From NCBI GenBank assembly GCA_002633025.1, contig NMRB01001057.1, forward strand, positions 157,056-221,055: DNA of 64,000 nt. Reading direction: 5' to 3'. Numbering within the stretch: position 1 is the stretch's first letter; each line of letters opens with the position of its first letter. Under the pieces are notes generated by a model. It was not told the origin of the DNA. It did not search any database and saw nothing but the letters and a program-made list of their open reading frames with translations. The translations under genes were made by a program, and so were the position numbers. Positions 46,802 to 57,102 of this stretch are shown here, piece by piece. This DNA is from Notospermus geniculatus (Eukaryota; Nemertea; Pilidiophora; Heteronemertea; Lineidae).

Positions 46802-49418
46802 ATGTACGGCCGACGAAACAACATGTCTACATACTCCGAGGAAATTGGGCCCGCTGACCCAGCAGTGGAGAATCTCCGTGCAGTGTATTACGTCATATCT
46901 CATTATATCTGGATACCCATCATGCTTTGGGGCCTCACTGGAAACCTCCTATCGATTCTTATTACACTTCAAAAGGACAACAGGCGAATTTCGACGTGCA
47001 GTTACATGACAGGTCTGGCTATGGCCGATTCGTCTGTTGTTATTGAAGGTACATGGTCCTTCGCACTTATGGCGTTTGGAACTGGGTCAATTTCTGAATT
47101 TGTTATGAAGTAAGTGCGAGTAGACTGGATGTTCGGACAGTGTTTGTAATGGGGTGGTAGCCTAATTTTTTCCACCATTTGATGGCGCTGCGACCGTATC
47201 CACTTTTCCACTATGACGTTGTTCGGAACGTCAACGTCACACTGCCGTGACGTTGTGGCTTCATGCTCGCACCTCACATTGCCACGAAGATGACGTCCTG
47301 AAGACAATGAAAAGGCCTGATATGGTCGCAGCGACATCTTTCCGTGGAGAAGTGGCGACCTCCTCATTTCATTGGTCAGAAGGCACCTTGACGCGAGGAC
47401 GCTGAACGCCGCTTTGCGCCAAATGGGCGAAGCGCTACAGAACACTACCTCGGGTCACATGGATTCATAGCGTAGGCCTACATCACACTTGCAACTGGAG
47501 ACTAGTAGCCACTGAGCTACTGGCGACTGGGATGATCTAGCTGGAACTGGAGGCGACTAATCAGTCGCCAGAAACGGTCGATGTACGCACCCTCGCGACT
47601 CGGTTAAACCGAGATTTCGCCAGTCGCCGCCAGTTGCACATGTTCAACTTTCTAGCGGCTAGTTGTACCCAGTTTCTTTCAGTCGCTGCGATGTACATGG
47701 GCTTGCAACTGATCAGTGCCAGTTTTCTGAACAAAACCGAGTCTCAATGCTCCGGATGTTACCCCAGTTTCTGCCAGTCGCAAGTGTGATGTACGTGGTC
47801 AGAACATGACGACTGATGGGATCCTACTAGTTTTACTGAGTTGCTGAATTTGCGATGTCCGCACAGTGCGTACATCACCAGTGACTGATCTGGACCCATG
47901 TTCCCGAAGCCATCGTTAGGTTAACGATGTCGTTACGCTATGCATTTTCCCAGTTTTAACGACATCGTTAACCTAACGACGGCTTCGGGAACATGGACCC
48001 TGATCAGTTGCTCCCAGTCGCAAGTGCGATGTACGCCTGGCTTTACAGACGAGACGATCTAACCAAAACATGTCGAAATGGTTGTTCTATGCGGTTTGAA
48101 GGCGAAATTTCTTTAATACGGTGTGCTTTAAGCTTTGAAATTTATCTTTCGTTGCCACTTTGAAGCTACGAAGTGGAAACCTCATTGTAAATACCTATAC
48201 AGCGGAAGAAGCATGGCAAATTCTTCTGTACATGCACTCCGAGTACCCACTATGCTAATATTTTCAGGCTGATGTGGTACCAAGCCTACGGTTTCGGTAT
48301 CTTGTCCGGTTTCTTCTTGGCCGAGATGACCATTGACCGGTTAATCGTCGTACGGTTTCCGATGGCTGCCCACAGGCTCTGCACGACACGCCGAGCCTGT
48401 TTGACGATGGGCGTCACCGCCGTGCTTATTCTAGGATTAAATCTTTACATTTTCTTTACGTATAAAAACGTAGCAGAGGAAGACCCTACGGGTAAGAGAA
48501 AAGCCGTGAAGCACACGGCCTAAGACGGTTCTAACGATAGAATACGACCCCTTTGGTCGTATTCATAAAGCGGTTCTATAGTTAGAACCGTCTTAGGCCG
48601 GTTCGGTTCCAAGTAACGTGGTTGACATTACTTGGAACGGACCTAAGACGGTTCTAACAATAGAACCGCTTTATGAATACGACCGCTTTATGAATACGAC
48701 CCCTTAAGTCTAAGTGTGACACTTATCCTTTGTTCAACACAAAAGATGAGTATCACAGTTAGACTTAAAGTATTTTTTATGAATATGGACCCTGAACGCT
48801 GAACTTCGGCCCGGAATTGGTAACTACGAAAATTATGATCGTGTATAGAGGCTAACCGCAGGCCGATGTACACAGTGTAGTACATGTATGTACACAAAGT
48901 AATCTTATTCATGCACAGGCGAGATAACAACACGTTTCCGTATGTCGGTGAACAACCCAACGCTGGAAGCTCTCGGAAATTCAGCGCAATTAGCAATCGG
49001 GACTATCCTTCCTTTCTGTATAATTGTGGTCTGCAACATTTGGATCATCTCCGTGTTGCATTCAGCATCCAAGGACAGAGACAAAATGGGCGTCAGTAAG
49101 AAGGGACGAGAGACCAGGCAAAAGGAGACGAATTATTTAACCAGAATGTTAATTCTTGTCTCAGTCGCCTACGTCGTGACGTCAATTCCATACAGAATGT
49201 ATGACGTCATCATCGGTCTCGAAGAAGTGAAACGTCACTATAACATGAAGGAGGAATACTGGTTGTTACGATATCACATTCAGCACATGATAATTGTCTA
49301 TTTTTGGCACATAAATTATGGAATTAACTTTTATCTATATTGTATTGGAGGGGGGAAGAAATTTAGAAACGATGTTCGGGAAAGATTGAGAAAGGTGTTC
49401 TTTTGTGCTTCGAAGTAG
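46802..49418 (+). CDS. Atypical rhodopsin-class GPCR, receptor 4 (343 aa, three exons)
   Basis: Exons 46802-47109 (308 nt), 48268-48491 (224 nt) and 48919-49418. Introns 1158 and 427 bp, phases 2 and 1. Upstream ATG at 46778 is in frame, but 46802 gives the family N-terminus with the N7 sequon (N-M-S). Core residues as in receptors 2 and 3 (I-D-R-L, N-Y-G-I-N-F). The ECL2 junction reads P-T-G-E-I-T-T-R-F-R; ECL3 is I-G-L-E-E-V with L-L-R-Y-H-I-Q-H-M after it, which differs from the siblings at the extracellular start of TM7. The most compact recent copy. Predicted membrane receptor, ligand unknown. Confidence 0.87.
47474..47800. mobile_element. TIR element in intron 1 of receptor 4
   Basis: Ends cctacatcacacttgcaact and inverse gtcgcaagtgtgatgtacg, with many internal cagtcgcca and tggcgact words. 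A related pair of ends flanks the hairpin at about 47860-48035 (cagtcgcaagtgcgatgtac). Confidence 0.6.
47892..48000. mobile_element. 109-bp hairpin MITE
   Basis: Arms ggacccatgttcccgaagcc and complement, then gttaggttaacgatgtcgtt and its complement. Intron 1 of receptor 4. Confidence 0.75.
48516..48790. repeat. Cluster of nested hairpins in intron 2 of receptor 4
   Basis: cctaagacggttctaac and complements occur several times, around ggttccaagtaac and its inverse. A separate hairpin, taagtctaagtgtgaca with its inverse, is at about 48705-48771. It starts about 25 bp after the exon 2 donor. Confidence 0.7.
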
Positions 49419-50849
49419 AATATTTAACAAAGTACATGTAACTTAGAATGCCAGGTCTGTATGGTCTTTTCGCACCCCCAGGCCGGCCTTTTTTTCAGAA
49501 AATTCAAGAATTTTCAGCAGATTTTCAATGGGGAACAGCTTAGGGTCAACTGCCAGGTATACTGTAGTACATTGTAGACCCTCTTACTTCAGTCAACAAC
49601 ACCCCCACTGATTCATAATGGAGAAAGCGCTTTTACTACAGGAAGATAGATACAGTGTATACAAAAAAAACAGTCATAAGCACCGAGAGGTCTGGCATTG
49701 CAGGGGCTTGTTTCATTAAATGACTTTAGGCTAATTGGTACCTTTAACCAAATGGAAAATGCATTGAAGTTAATGGTACCATTAGCTTAAAGTGATTTTA
49801 TGAAACCGACATCTGGGGCCCAGCTTTTCATATTAGTGATGGTAGGCATTGCTGACCACACAGCAGGCTGTTGATATCTTCGAATCAAAGTCCCGACACT
49901 GACATTTTAATTTTTGATAGGATAATATTTGAGGAGCTACTCTCCATTCCACTTTCGAGTGGCGCGAGGTTTATCAACGATAGCTCCGCAACGGCTGGCT
50001 CAAATTTGATATACATGTACCATACATCAATCGATTTGTCTTTTTGGCCGCTACAACCATCATCACTGTCATTTTCCCGAAAAACGTGACAGAAAAAAGT
50101 TCTTTCACAAATCACAGTTTGTGTTTACAACCGAAATGGCGGCCATTTTGAAATACATGCATCGCGCACGTGTAAACTGCACTGAACAGCATAGCGAAAT
50201 GAATTGGATTTTGAGAAAGGGATCCGTTATGTCGGCCTTACGCGAAAAATAAAGATACTGCAGAAAGATACCGACAAGAAAGACAAGTCAATTGACGTAT
50301 GGTATGTCGAATTTGACCCAGCCGTTGCGGAGATATCGGCTGAAAACCTCGCGCCACTGGGATTTGGAATGAAGTGTTGATGCCAATAAATCGGAAAGTC
50401 GTCTCCGAATATTTCGCAAATTTTCGACCCCAATCGGGGTCTTCCTCAGGCGCTATGTAGAAGAGATCCCAGAGGTGAATGAGCTAGAACCTAATGGTGG
50501 AAGGTAGTTATGGAAGAAGCCCTGGACAAACAGGGAGCAAAGAGTCCAGGTTTAATAAGATTGACGCCAGTGTTGATGGCACTGGCAAAGCAAGTCTCTG
50601 GACCTTAGTAGGAATTTTGGTGTAGTTCCTTGTCAGCCGTCAACATGAACGCCATCGTCAACAATCGTCCCACTGGATTATGGCCAGAGGGATTCGCGTC
50701 CACGTGATCCGGATTCCTCGGAGCCTACCCCAAGGGGACATAGCAATGTCTGCAGTGATTTTTTTAAGGAGATGGACCCACAGGGCAAGCCCGTATGGGC
50801 CACACATGGGCCCCATATAGTTGAACATATGGGATCACCCGTTTTTCAG
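49419..50849 (+). repeat. Composite repeat region after receptor 4
   Basis: 49530-50785 is paralogous to 28840-29325 but interrupted. 49700-49812 is a hairpin MITE (ttgtttcattaaatgac with its inverse). 49939-50378 is a TIR element with arms of about 100 bp (gagtggcgcgaggttta..). About 50380-50560 is a Penelope-like fragment. No gene. Confidence 0.65.
50380..50560 (-). mobile_element. Penelope-like fragment with a hammerhead-like core
   Basis: On the minus strand 50450-50421 reads CTGAGGA, then a 6-bp stem (gacccc/ggggtc) with a GATT loop, then GAAA. This fits the conserved CUGAnGA and GAAA core of hammerhead ribozymes, apart from an unpaired A at the stem base. Outer sequence (gtttgtcc at one end) matches the 24316-24507 element. 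Confidence 0.5.
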
Positions 50850-50998
50850 GTTGGTCTGGTACCAAACATGGGTTCGGTATCTTGTCCGGTTTCTTCTTGG
50901 CCGAGATGACCATTGACCGGTTAATCGTCGTACTTTTTCGATGGCTGCCCACAGGCTCTGCACCACACGCCGAGCCTGTTTGACGATGAGCATGACCG
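50850..50998 (+). pseudogene. Lone, broken receptor exon 2
   Basis: Begins after tttttcag like the true exon 2 copies and is highly similar to them, but a 2-nt deletion near 50866 and a 1-nt deletion near 50937 break the frame. Similarity ends at about 50998, where a SINE begins. No exon 1 or 3 accompanies it, so it is a dead remnant of a sixth recent copy. Confidence 0.85.
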
Positions 50999-50999
50999 C

Positions 51000-51085
51000 T
51001 CAAGTGATGGCCGGGGATCGAACCGGAACCTCGGAGGTGACCGGCGACGATGTTTCCATTGCGCCACTCAGACAGACCAACTAGA
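51000..51085 (-). mobile_element. tRNA-derived SINE head or tRNA relic
   Basis: The minus strand has an A-box-like tctgagtggcgcaatgg and B-box ggttcgatcccc about 40 nt apart. The layout is tRNA-like but lacks a proper acceptor stem. Confidence 0.5.
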
Positions 51086-51109
51086 TACATCAGCATACAG
51101 CATCCGAAC

Positions 51110-51911
51110 AAAGTACAGCATAGGCAAATCGGTCAATGTTTTGAAAAAATTAATGCACAACTGCATTTCCTTTGGCGTCTATAATTATATATGAGCTTTG
51201 AATAACACTCGACATGAGTTATTTTTGATACCTACATCTGACATATCAAATGACTCTGTAGTCAGCACCTTTTTCTGCTGTGATTGGTTACCAATGATCT
51301 CATTTCCAAGGGCAATATTCTGCCAACTCAAGCTTCATGTTCGCATTCGTCGAATGCAGTGCACTTACCTGCGATAGATTTGTCTTAGTGACATCTCCGT
51401 CCTCGTCATCGACTCACAGGAGCAGCCATGCCCTACAAACAGACAGAAAGAGGCACCTGAACTAAGAACTCTTGGGTTCACAGTCAATAGAGGTAATAGC
51501 CATACTCTAAAAACCAGTGAACCAGTGAGTCAGGACACGGTGTTTCGTCAGTTGGCCATCGTTTAGCTAAAGCCTAGGTCACAAACGCACCGGGCGCCGT
51601 ACGATTTTCCCCACCCAGCGGCTTCCTGTGGATTTTTGAGACTGAAACTCAGATCTAAGCTGAATCATGCCGAAATCGCCTCAATAGATAGGCGGAAATT
51701 AAACTAGATCAAACTGGGCACCGTAGAAATTGGCCAAAATGTCTGTTTTTACTCGCCGTACGGGCCCCGGAGTGGATATGTGACCTAGGCTTAACACAGG
51801 TGGCGATGGGATAAAATCAGAAAGTAATGTCACGGTGGTTCTGATTGGTCAAAATTGAATTTATTTTTAGAAATCACCTTAGTGGCTGCATGGAAAAAAG
51901 GGACGACAAAG
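51110..51911 (+). promoter_or_regulatory. Upstream region of receptor 5
   Basis: Shares agtgacatctccgtcctcgt, aggagcagccatgccct and neighbouring sequence with the region before receptor 3. The inverted CCAAT box ttctgattggtcaaa is at about 51838, 70 bp before the start codon. A hairpin lies at about 51560-51800 (taggtcacaaacgc..gacctaggc). Confidence 0.4.
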
Positions 51912-54900
51912 ATGGAAGAGCAACGGAACAACATGTCTACATATTCCGAGGAAATAATAATATACCCGGATAACCCAGAAGTGGAGAAACTCCGGACGGT
52001 GTATTACGTCATATCTCATTATGTCTGGATACCCATCATGCTTTGGGGCCTCACTGGAAACCTCCTATCCATTCTTATTACACTTCAAAAGGACAACAGG
52101 CGAATTTCGACGTGCAATTACATGACAGGTTTGGCTATGGCCGATTTGTCTGTTTGTATTGAAGGAATATGGTCATTCGGGACGTTGGCTTTCGAAACAG
52201 GGCCAATTTCTGAATTTGTTTTGAAGTAAGTGCGAGTAGATTCTTTGGGTCATATGAATAAAGACTAGCAAATGCTTTTACTTGAATTTTGCAATACAAA
52301 TGCACTATGCAATGCTGTACAAATCTGAAGTAAAAGCATTTGCTTGTCATTATTCACATGACCCCATTGGGGCATATGAAGGAAGACCAGTAAATGCTTT
52401 TACTCGAAGTTTGCAACACACGTGCACTGGGCAATGATGTATAAATCCGAAATAAAGACATTCGCTAGTCTCTATTCATATGAACCATTGGTATATATTT
52501 ACAAAAGGTAGCAAATGCTTTTACTTCAGGTTTTGCAGTACATTTACATTGGATTTCGCTGTGCAAATCCTAAGTAAAAGCAGTTGCTAACTTTTATGAA
52601 CCGGCCATTGAATGTGCCGATAAAGTTCGTAATTTCATTGGTCAGAATGTGGCATGATCCTTTCAACCCATTAAAGCGGGTTTTGTTTACATTTTTGGTG
52701 GTACCTTCCATAGATAGAGAGTGAATCTCGCCTCCAGGCGAAGCCGTGTTCCAGCCATATGCAAAACCTGTGCACGTATGCGAACTTAAACACTGGGGAC
52801 GAGGTTCCATTCAAAATGTGTTAGTGACATTTTCAAATTCAGTCGGTCAAAATGTACATTTTGTACTTTTCACATTGATTTCGAAGCGGCAGATTTTGCA
52901 GAATACGCCTCCGAAATTTGGCTGTCTAATGCATTTCCCATTAAATAAAATCCTTCGTTCGCCTTTTTATCAGAACGGTGCTTGATTTGAGGACATGTCA
53001 ACAAACCCCGCGAGCCATTTGCTTTAACAGCACTGAAACCAGTGGAAATTTTTCTCCAAAGATGAAACCTGCCGATAAAAAATCCAGTCACACACATATT
53101 CATTGTTAGCTACTCATCGACAACTTTCCAATGATTACCAATGTGACCGGATTTTAGGTATTTTTCGATATTTTTGAATGCATTTTGTTTTCCTTTCCAA
53201 CAAAATTGGCACCTGAAGTGAAATGGATAAGATCCAAATTCATACGTAGGCCTATTGCTCGTGCAGGCTTTACCAAACACGATTGAAATACACCAATCCA
53301 CAAATTTCACATCTCGCACGATCGCAGCGCCCCTGGTGGAATTTGGTTTGGTCACTTCCGTTTCAACCTCACTACCAGGAGTAAGGCAGATATTCCCTAG
53401 ATCAAGGTTGAAAAACACGTGTTGGGCCCATCCCCTGGTGGCGGCATTGGGAACCAATGCGCGCAATTCAACCTCGATCCAGGAAATATTGGGCCGTAGT
53501 CCTGGTAGTGAGTTCAAAAACGGAAGTGGCCAAGCCAAATTCTACTAGGGGCGCTGCAGTCGTGCGAGATGCGCAATCGGTGTGTTAACCTCCTTTTCAA
53601 AAGCTAATTCCCTTCGCAGATCATAGCCATACAATCACGAGAGCTACCGTAGCCGTCGATTCACATTTTGGTTCGAACACTCGTTGAAAAAAGTCACGTG
53701 AAAGTGGCATGCTTCCATGTGAAATAATCTGATTGATGATCGACTCTGACCACAACACTTGTTTTTCGTCATCTAACTTTTGCTAAGAAACTTTCTCACC
53801 TTTTTGTTCGAACAAAAATGTGAATCGACGGCTACAGTAGCTCCCGTGATTGTATGGCTATAAATGATGCATATAAAACCGTTGACAAATTCTCCCTGTA
53901 CAGGCATTCCGAGTCTGTGTACACCACTATGTTAACATTTTCAGGCTGATGTGGTACCAAGCCTACGGTTTCGGTATCTTGTCCGGTTTCTTCTTGGCCG
54001 AGATGACCATTGACCGGTTAATCGTCGTACGGTTTCCAATGGCTGCCCACAGGCTCTGCACGACACGCCGAGCTTGTTTGTCGATGGGCGTCACCGCCGT
54101 GCTTATTCTAGGATTGAATCTTTATATTTTCTTTACTTACAAAATCGTAGCTGAGGATATTCCCTTGGGTAAGAGGAAGGCTAGACTCGGGACCCAGTCG
54201 TTGTGTCGCTCCGGCCGCCGCACTCCACTCCACAAACGACTGGGAAAGCAAGACGCAAAATCAGCGGCTAGCGTACCGACAACAACAAGGGATGAGTTCA
54301 GCCAATCGGAAAGCGCGTTTTGAACGGCCGTCGGCTGTTCGTTTCAAGATGTCAAATCTGCTGATTACACCGGAACTTTCTTCGAGGTCAAGGACGGTAT
54401 CCTCGTACCTAAGTTCGATGCTGTGTGCGATGAGCTGGGCTGGCAGTACTTACAGATTTATCCCGCTAGTGAGGTTGAAAAGTTTCTGGACGGGCGAGAT
54501 GATCTGCATCCACAGAAATAACAACCAATCAAAAGTTTTCCCTAGTAGATTCCTTTCGGACAATTTCATTCGCCGAGATGGGCGTTGTGGTCGTCGCTAC
54601 GTTAGCCGCTGACTTTGCATCTTGCTTTCCCAGTCGTTTGTGGAGTGTAGCGCGGTGGCCGGAGCAACACAACGACTGGGTCCCGAGTCTAGAGGAAGGC
54701 CTGATCGTAGAGAATTCGGAAACGACGCATGCAGTCCCAAAGAGCCAGCTTTGGTTTCAGGAATTAAACCCGAAGCGAAGGGTCTTGGTTGCGACACCAA
54801 ACCCGCGAGGGTGGCGGAGCTAAAATGTTGTCCAAACCCGAGGCGCTTCGCCGAGCTCCACCCGAGCGGGTTTGGTGTCGCAACCAAGACCCGATGCCGA

Positions 54901-56756
54901 GGGTTTAATTTCTATTCTAAAATACCTCAAACTAAACATTCATATTTAGGTTTAGTGCAATTTGATTGCAAATAGGCCTAAGATATCAGGGAGGACGCTC
55001 CGTCAAATACGCGACATCAGTGAATCACACACTATGTGTACAAACCTGTACATCGTGCCTATATCGTGTACATATCGTGTACATCTGTGTGCAGCGCTAC
55101 AGCAAGCTGCAGGAGTCGAAATGAGATCGCAGGGTGCTTTCTTCAGCGGACTATCCGCAGGAAATTTACCTGATGGTACAAAACGTCCTTTGGATAGGTC
55201 ACTGAGTATCCATCTCGCCGACATTCGCTGCAATACCTCGCTGAATGCTCGAAGCGAGAAATGTTGGACGCCAGACGCCATTTCGGAAACACTGAATGAG
55301 GCTAATGCATTATCCATTTGAAACATACGCACGAAGTTTCTATCCATCCAACATAGAAGAGGGGCGAGTCAACCTGACACTTTGGGACTGCATGCTCATC
55401 GATAGCTCGGGTCAACAACTGTTAGCATTTTCTTTACACACCAAAATGGTCGAAACCTATTGCAAGTTAGGCTCGCAGTTTCAAAGAAATGTGCAAGCGA
55501 AGACTGCCGTGCAGTGTCGTCCGTTCATCGATGTACGCGTGTCGACCTGAAGACCGCGGACTTGATGGATGATAAATTCCACGGAAAATTCTCTGCTGAC
55601 TTTCGGTACGATATAATGTATTAATATGTACACAAAGTACTCTGATTTTCTTCACAGCTGATTTCATACCACCAGGAATCCGTATGACGGTGAACAACCC
55701 AACGCTGGAAGCTCTCGGAAATTCAGCGCAATTAGCAATCGGGACTATCCTCCCTTTCTCGGTAATCGTGATCTGCAATATTTGGATCATCTCCGTGTTG
55801 CATTCAGCATCCAAGGATACAGACAAAATGGGCGTCAGCAGGGAGGGACAAGAGACCAGGCAAAAGGAGACGAATTATTTGACCAGAATGTTAATTCTTG
55901 TCTCAATAGCCTACGTCGTGACGTCAATTCCATACAGATCGTATGACGTCATCATCGGCCTCGAAGAAGTGAAACGTCACTACGACATGAATAGGGAGTA
56001 CTGGCANTTAGCATTTTCTTTACACACCAAAATGGTCGAAACCTATTGCAAGATAACCTCGCAGTTTCAAAGAAATGTGCAAGCGAAGACTGCCGTGCAG
56101 TGTCGTCCGTTCATCGATGTACGCGTGTCGACCTTGAAGACCGCGGACTTGATGGATGATAAATTCCACGGAAAATTCTCTGCTGACTTTCGGTGCGATA
56201 TAATGTATTAATAGGCCCTATATGTACACAAAGTACTCTGATTTTCTTCACAGCTGATTTCATACCACCAGGAATCCGTATGACGGTGAACAACCCAACG
56301 CTGGAAGCTCTCGGAAATTCAGCGCAATTAGCAATCGGGACTATCCTCCCTTTCTCGGTAATCGTGATCTGCAATATTTGGATCATCTCCGTGTTGCATT
56401 CAGCATCCAAGGATACAGACAAAATGGGCGTCAGCAGGGAGGGACAAGAGACCAGGCAAAAGGAGACGAATTATTTGACCAGAATGTTAATTCTTGTCTC
56501 AATAGCCTACGTCGTGACGTCAATTCCATACAGATCGTATGACGTCATCATCGGCCTCGAAGAAGTGAAACGTCACTACGACATGAATAGGGAGTACTGG
56601 CAGTATCGGTTCCACGTTCAGCACTCCACCATTGTCTATTTTTGGTACATGAATTATGGAATTAACTTTTATCTCTACTGTATAGGAGGTGGAAAGAAAT
56701 TTAGGAAAGATGTTCGGGAAAGGTTGAGGAAGCTATTCCTTTGTCCTCTAGCGTAG
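51912..56756 (+). CDS. Atypical rhodopsin-class GPCR, receptor 5 (346 aa, three exons)
   Basis: Exons 51912-52225 (314 nt), 53945-54168 (224 nt) and 56254-56756. Intron phases 2 and 1. The start matches the family, with the N7 sequon (N-M-S); two extra residues lie before the TM1 block. Motifs I-D-R-L, S-I-P-Y-R and N-Y-G-I-N-F-Y-L-Y-C are intact. ECL2 junction P-L-A-D-F-I-P-P-G-I-R differs from all siblings, and T replaces S in M-T-V-N-N. A truncated duplicate of exon 3 (55658-56005) precedes the full one across a single N and is best read as an assembly overlap, so intron 2 is probably shorter than the 2085 bp seen here. Intron 2 also contains a 510-bp transposon five bases after the donor. 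Confidence 0.85.
52244..52612. repeat. Three consecutive related hairpins
   Basis: Hairpins at 52244-52366, 52367-52490 and 52491-52612 each pair gcaaatgcttttact with agtaaaagca.ttgc, with ends catatgaa. They differ from one another, so they are tandem insertions or old duplications. Intron 1 of receptor 5. Confidence 0.75.
53312..53570. mobile_element. Foldback element in intron 1 of receptor 5
   Basis: Ends tctcgcacgatcgcagcgcc and complement; inner arms cctactgg-like and ttcaacct/aggttgaa. Non-coding. Confidence 0.65.
53624..53861. mobile_element. TIR element in intron 1 of receptor 5
   Basis: Ends atagccatacaatcacga and complement, followed by agctaccgtagccgtcgatt; about 50-bp arms. Ends 83 bp before exon 2. 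Confidence 0.75.
54182..54691. mobile_element. 510-bp TAGACTCGGG element with 92-bp TIRs and 9-bp TSD
   Basis: GAGGAAGGC at 54173-54181 and 54692-54700 flanks the element. TIRs run from TAGACTCGGGACCCAGTCG to about 54273 and inverted from about 54596. Long TIRs with a 9-bp target duplication are typical of Mutator-like (MULE) elements. Interior shows no transposase. Confidence 0.85.
54701..55423. other. Intron 2 of receptor 5, remainder
   Basis: 54779-54893 is a hairpin (gggtcttggttgcgacacca and complement). The rest has overlapping frames on both strands (54962-55321 plus, 55003-55347 minus) without motifs. Confidence 0.45.
55658..56005 (+). pseudogene. Truncated duplicate of receptor 5 exon 3, ends at an N
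   Basis: Identical at protein level to the start of 56254-56756, with the same acceptor (cttcacag), then cut at the N at 56006. The whole block 55424-56005 repeats as 56007-56600. Probably an unmerged contig overlap or second haplotype, not a real extra exon. Confidence 0.8.
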
Positions 56757-56776
56757 GAGTTCTCTAAAATGAAATG

Positions 56777-57102
56777 GTCCATGGACCATGTGCTCACCTG
56801 GGTGAACGTACCAAAATGTTCCAGGGTCATGTATCCTCGTTAGATGCACCTGATAAAAATTTGGAGACAATCCAGTTACAGTTCAGGAGTTACTGGACTT
56901 TGAGCTTTGGTTTTGGCCACCTGGTGGCCAAGCGGAGGATCGAATCGGACCGAAACTTGGTGTCATAGGTCAACTGAAATAGGGGTATATATGTACCAAG
57001 TTTCAGATCAATAGCTCCAGCGGTTACGAAACGTGCCCTGCTAACGGACGACGACGACGGACGCAGACCCACGACAAGAGCTCACCCCAGGTGAGCTAAA
57101 AA
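56777..57102 (+). mobile_element. gctcacctggg-ended repeat
   Basis: Starts ccatgtgctcacctgggtga and ends ctcaccccaggtgagctaaa, an inverted pair, with gacgacgacgacgg before the right end. A diverged copy is at 45565-45850. Confidence 0.65.

Noticed and set aside
51000-51085. Possible functional tRNA gene on the minus strand
   Set aside because: A and B boxes are present but no seven-base-pair acceptor stem or clear anticodon loop could be drawn; better as SINE head.
53110-53548. 142-residue minus-strand frame in intron 1 of receptor 5
   Set aside because: It overlaps a foldback element and an opposing frame of similar length; no motif.
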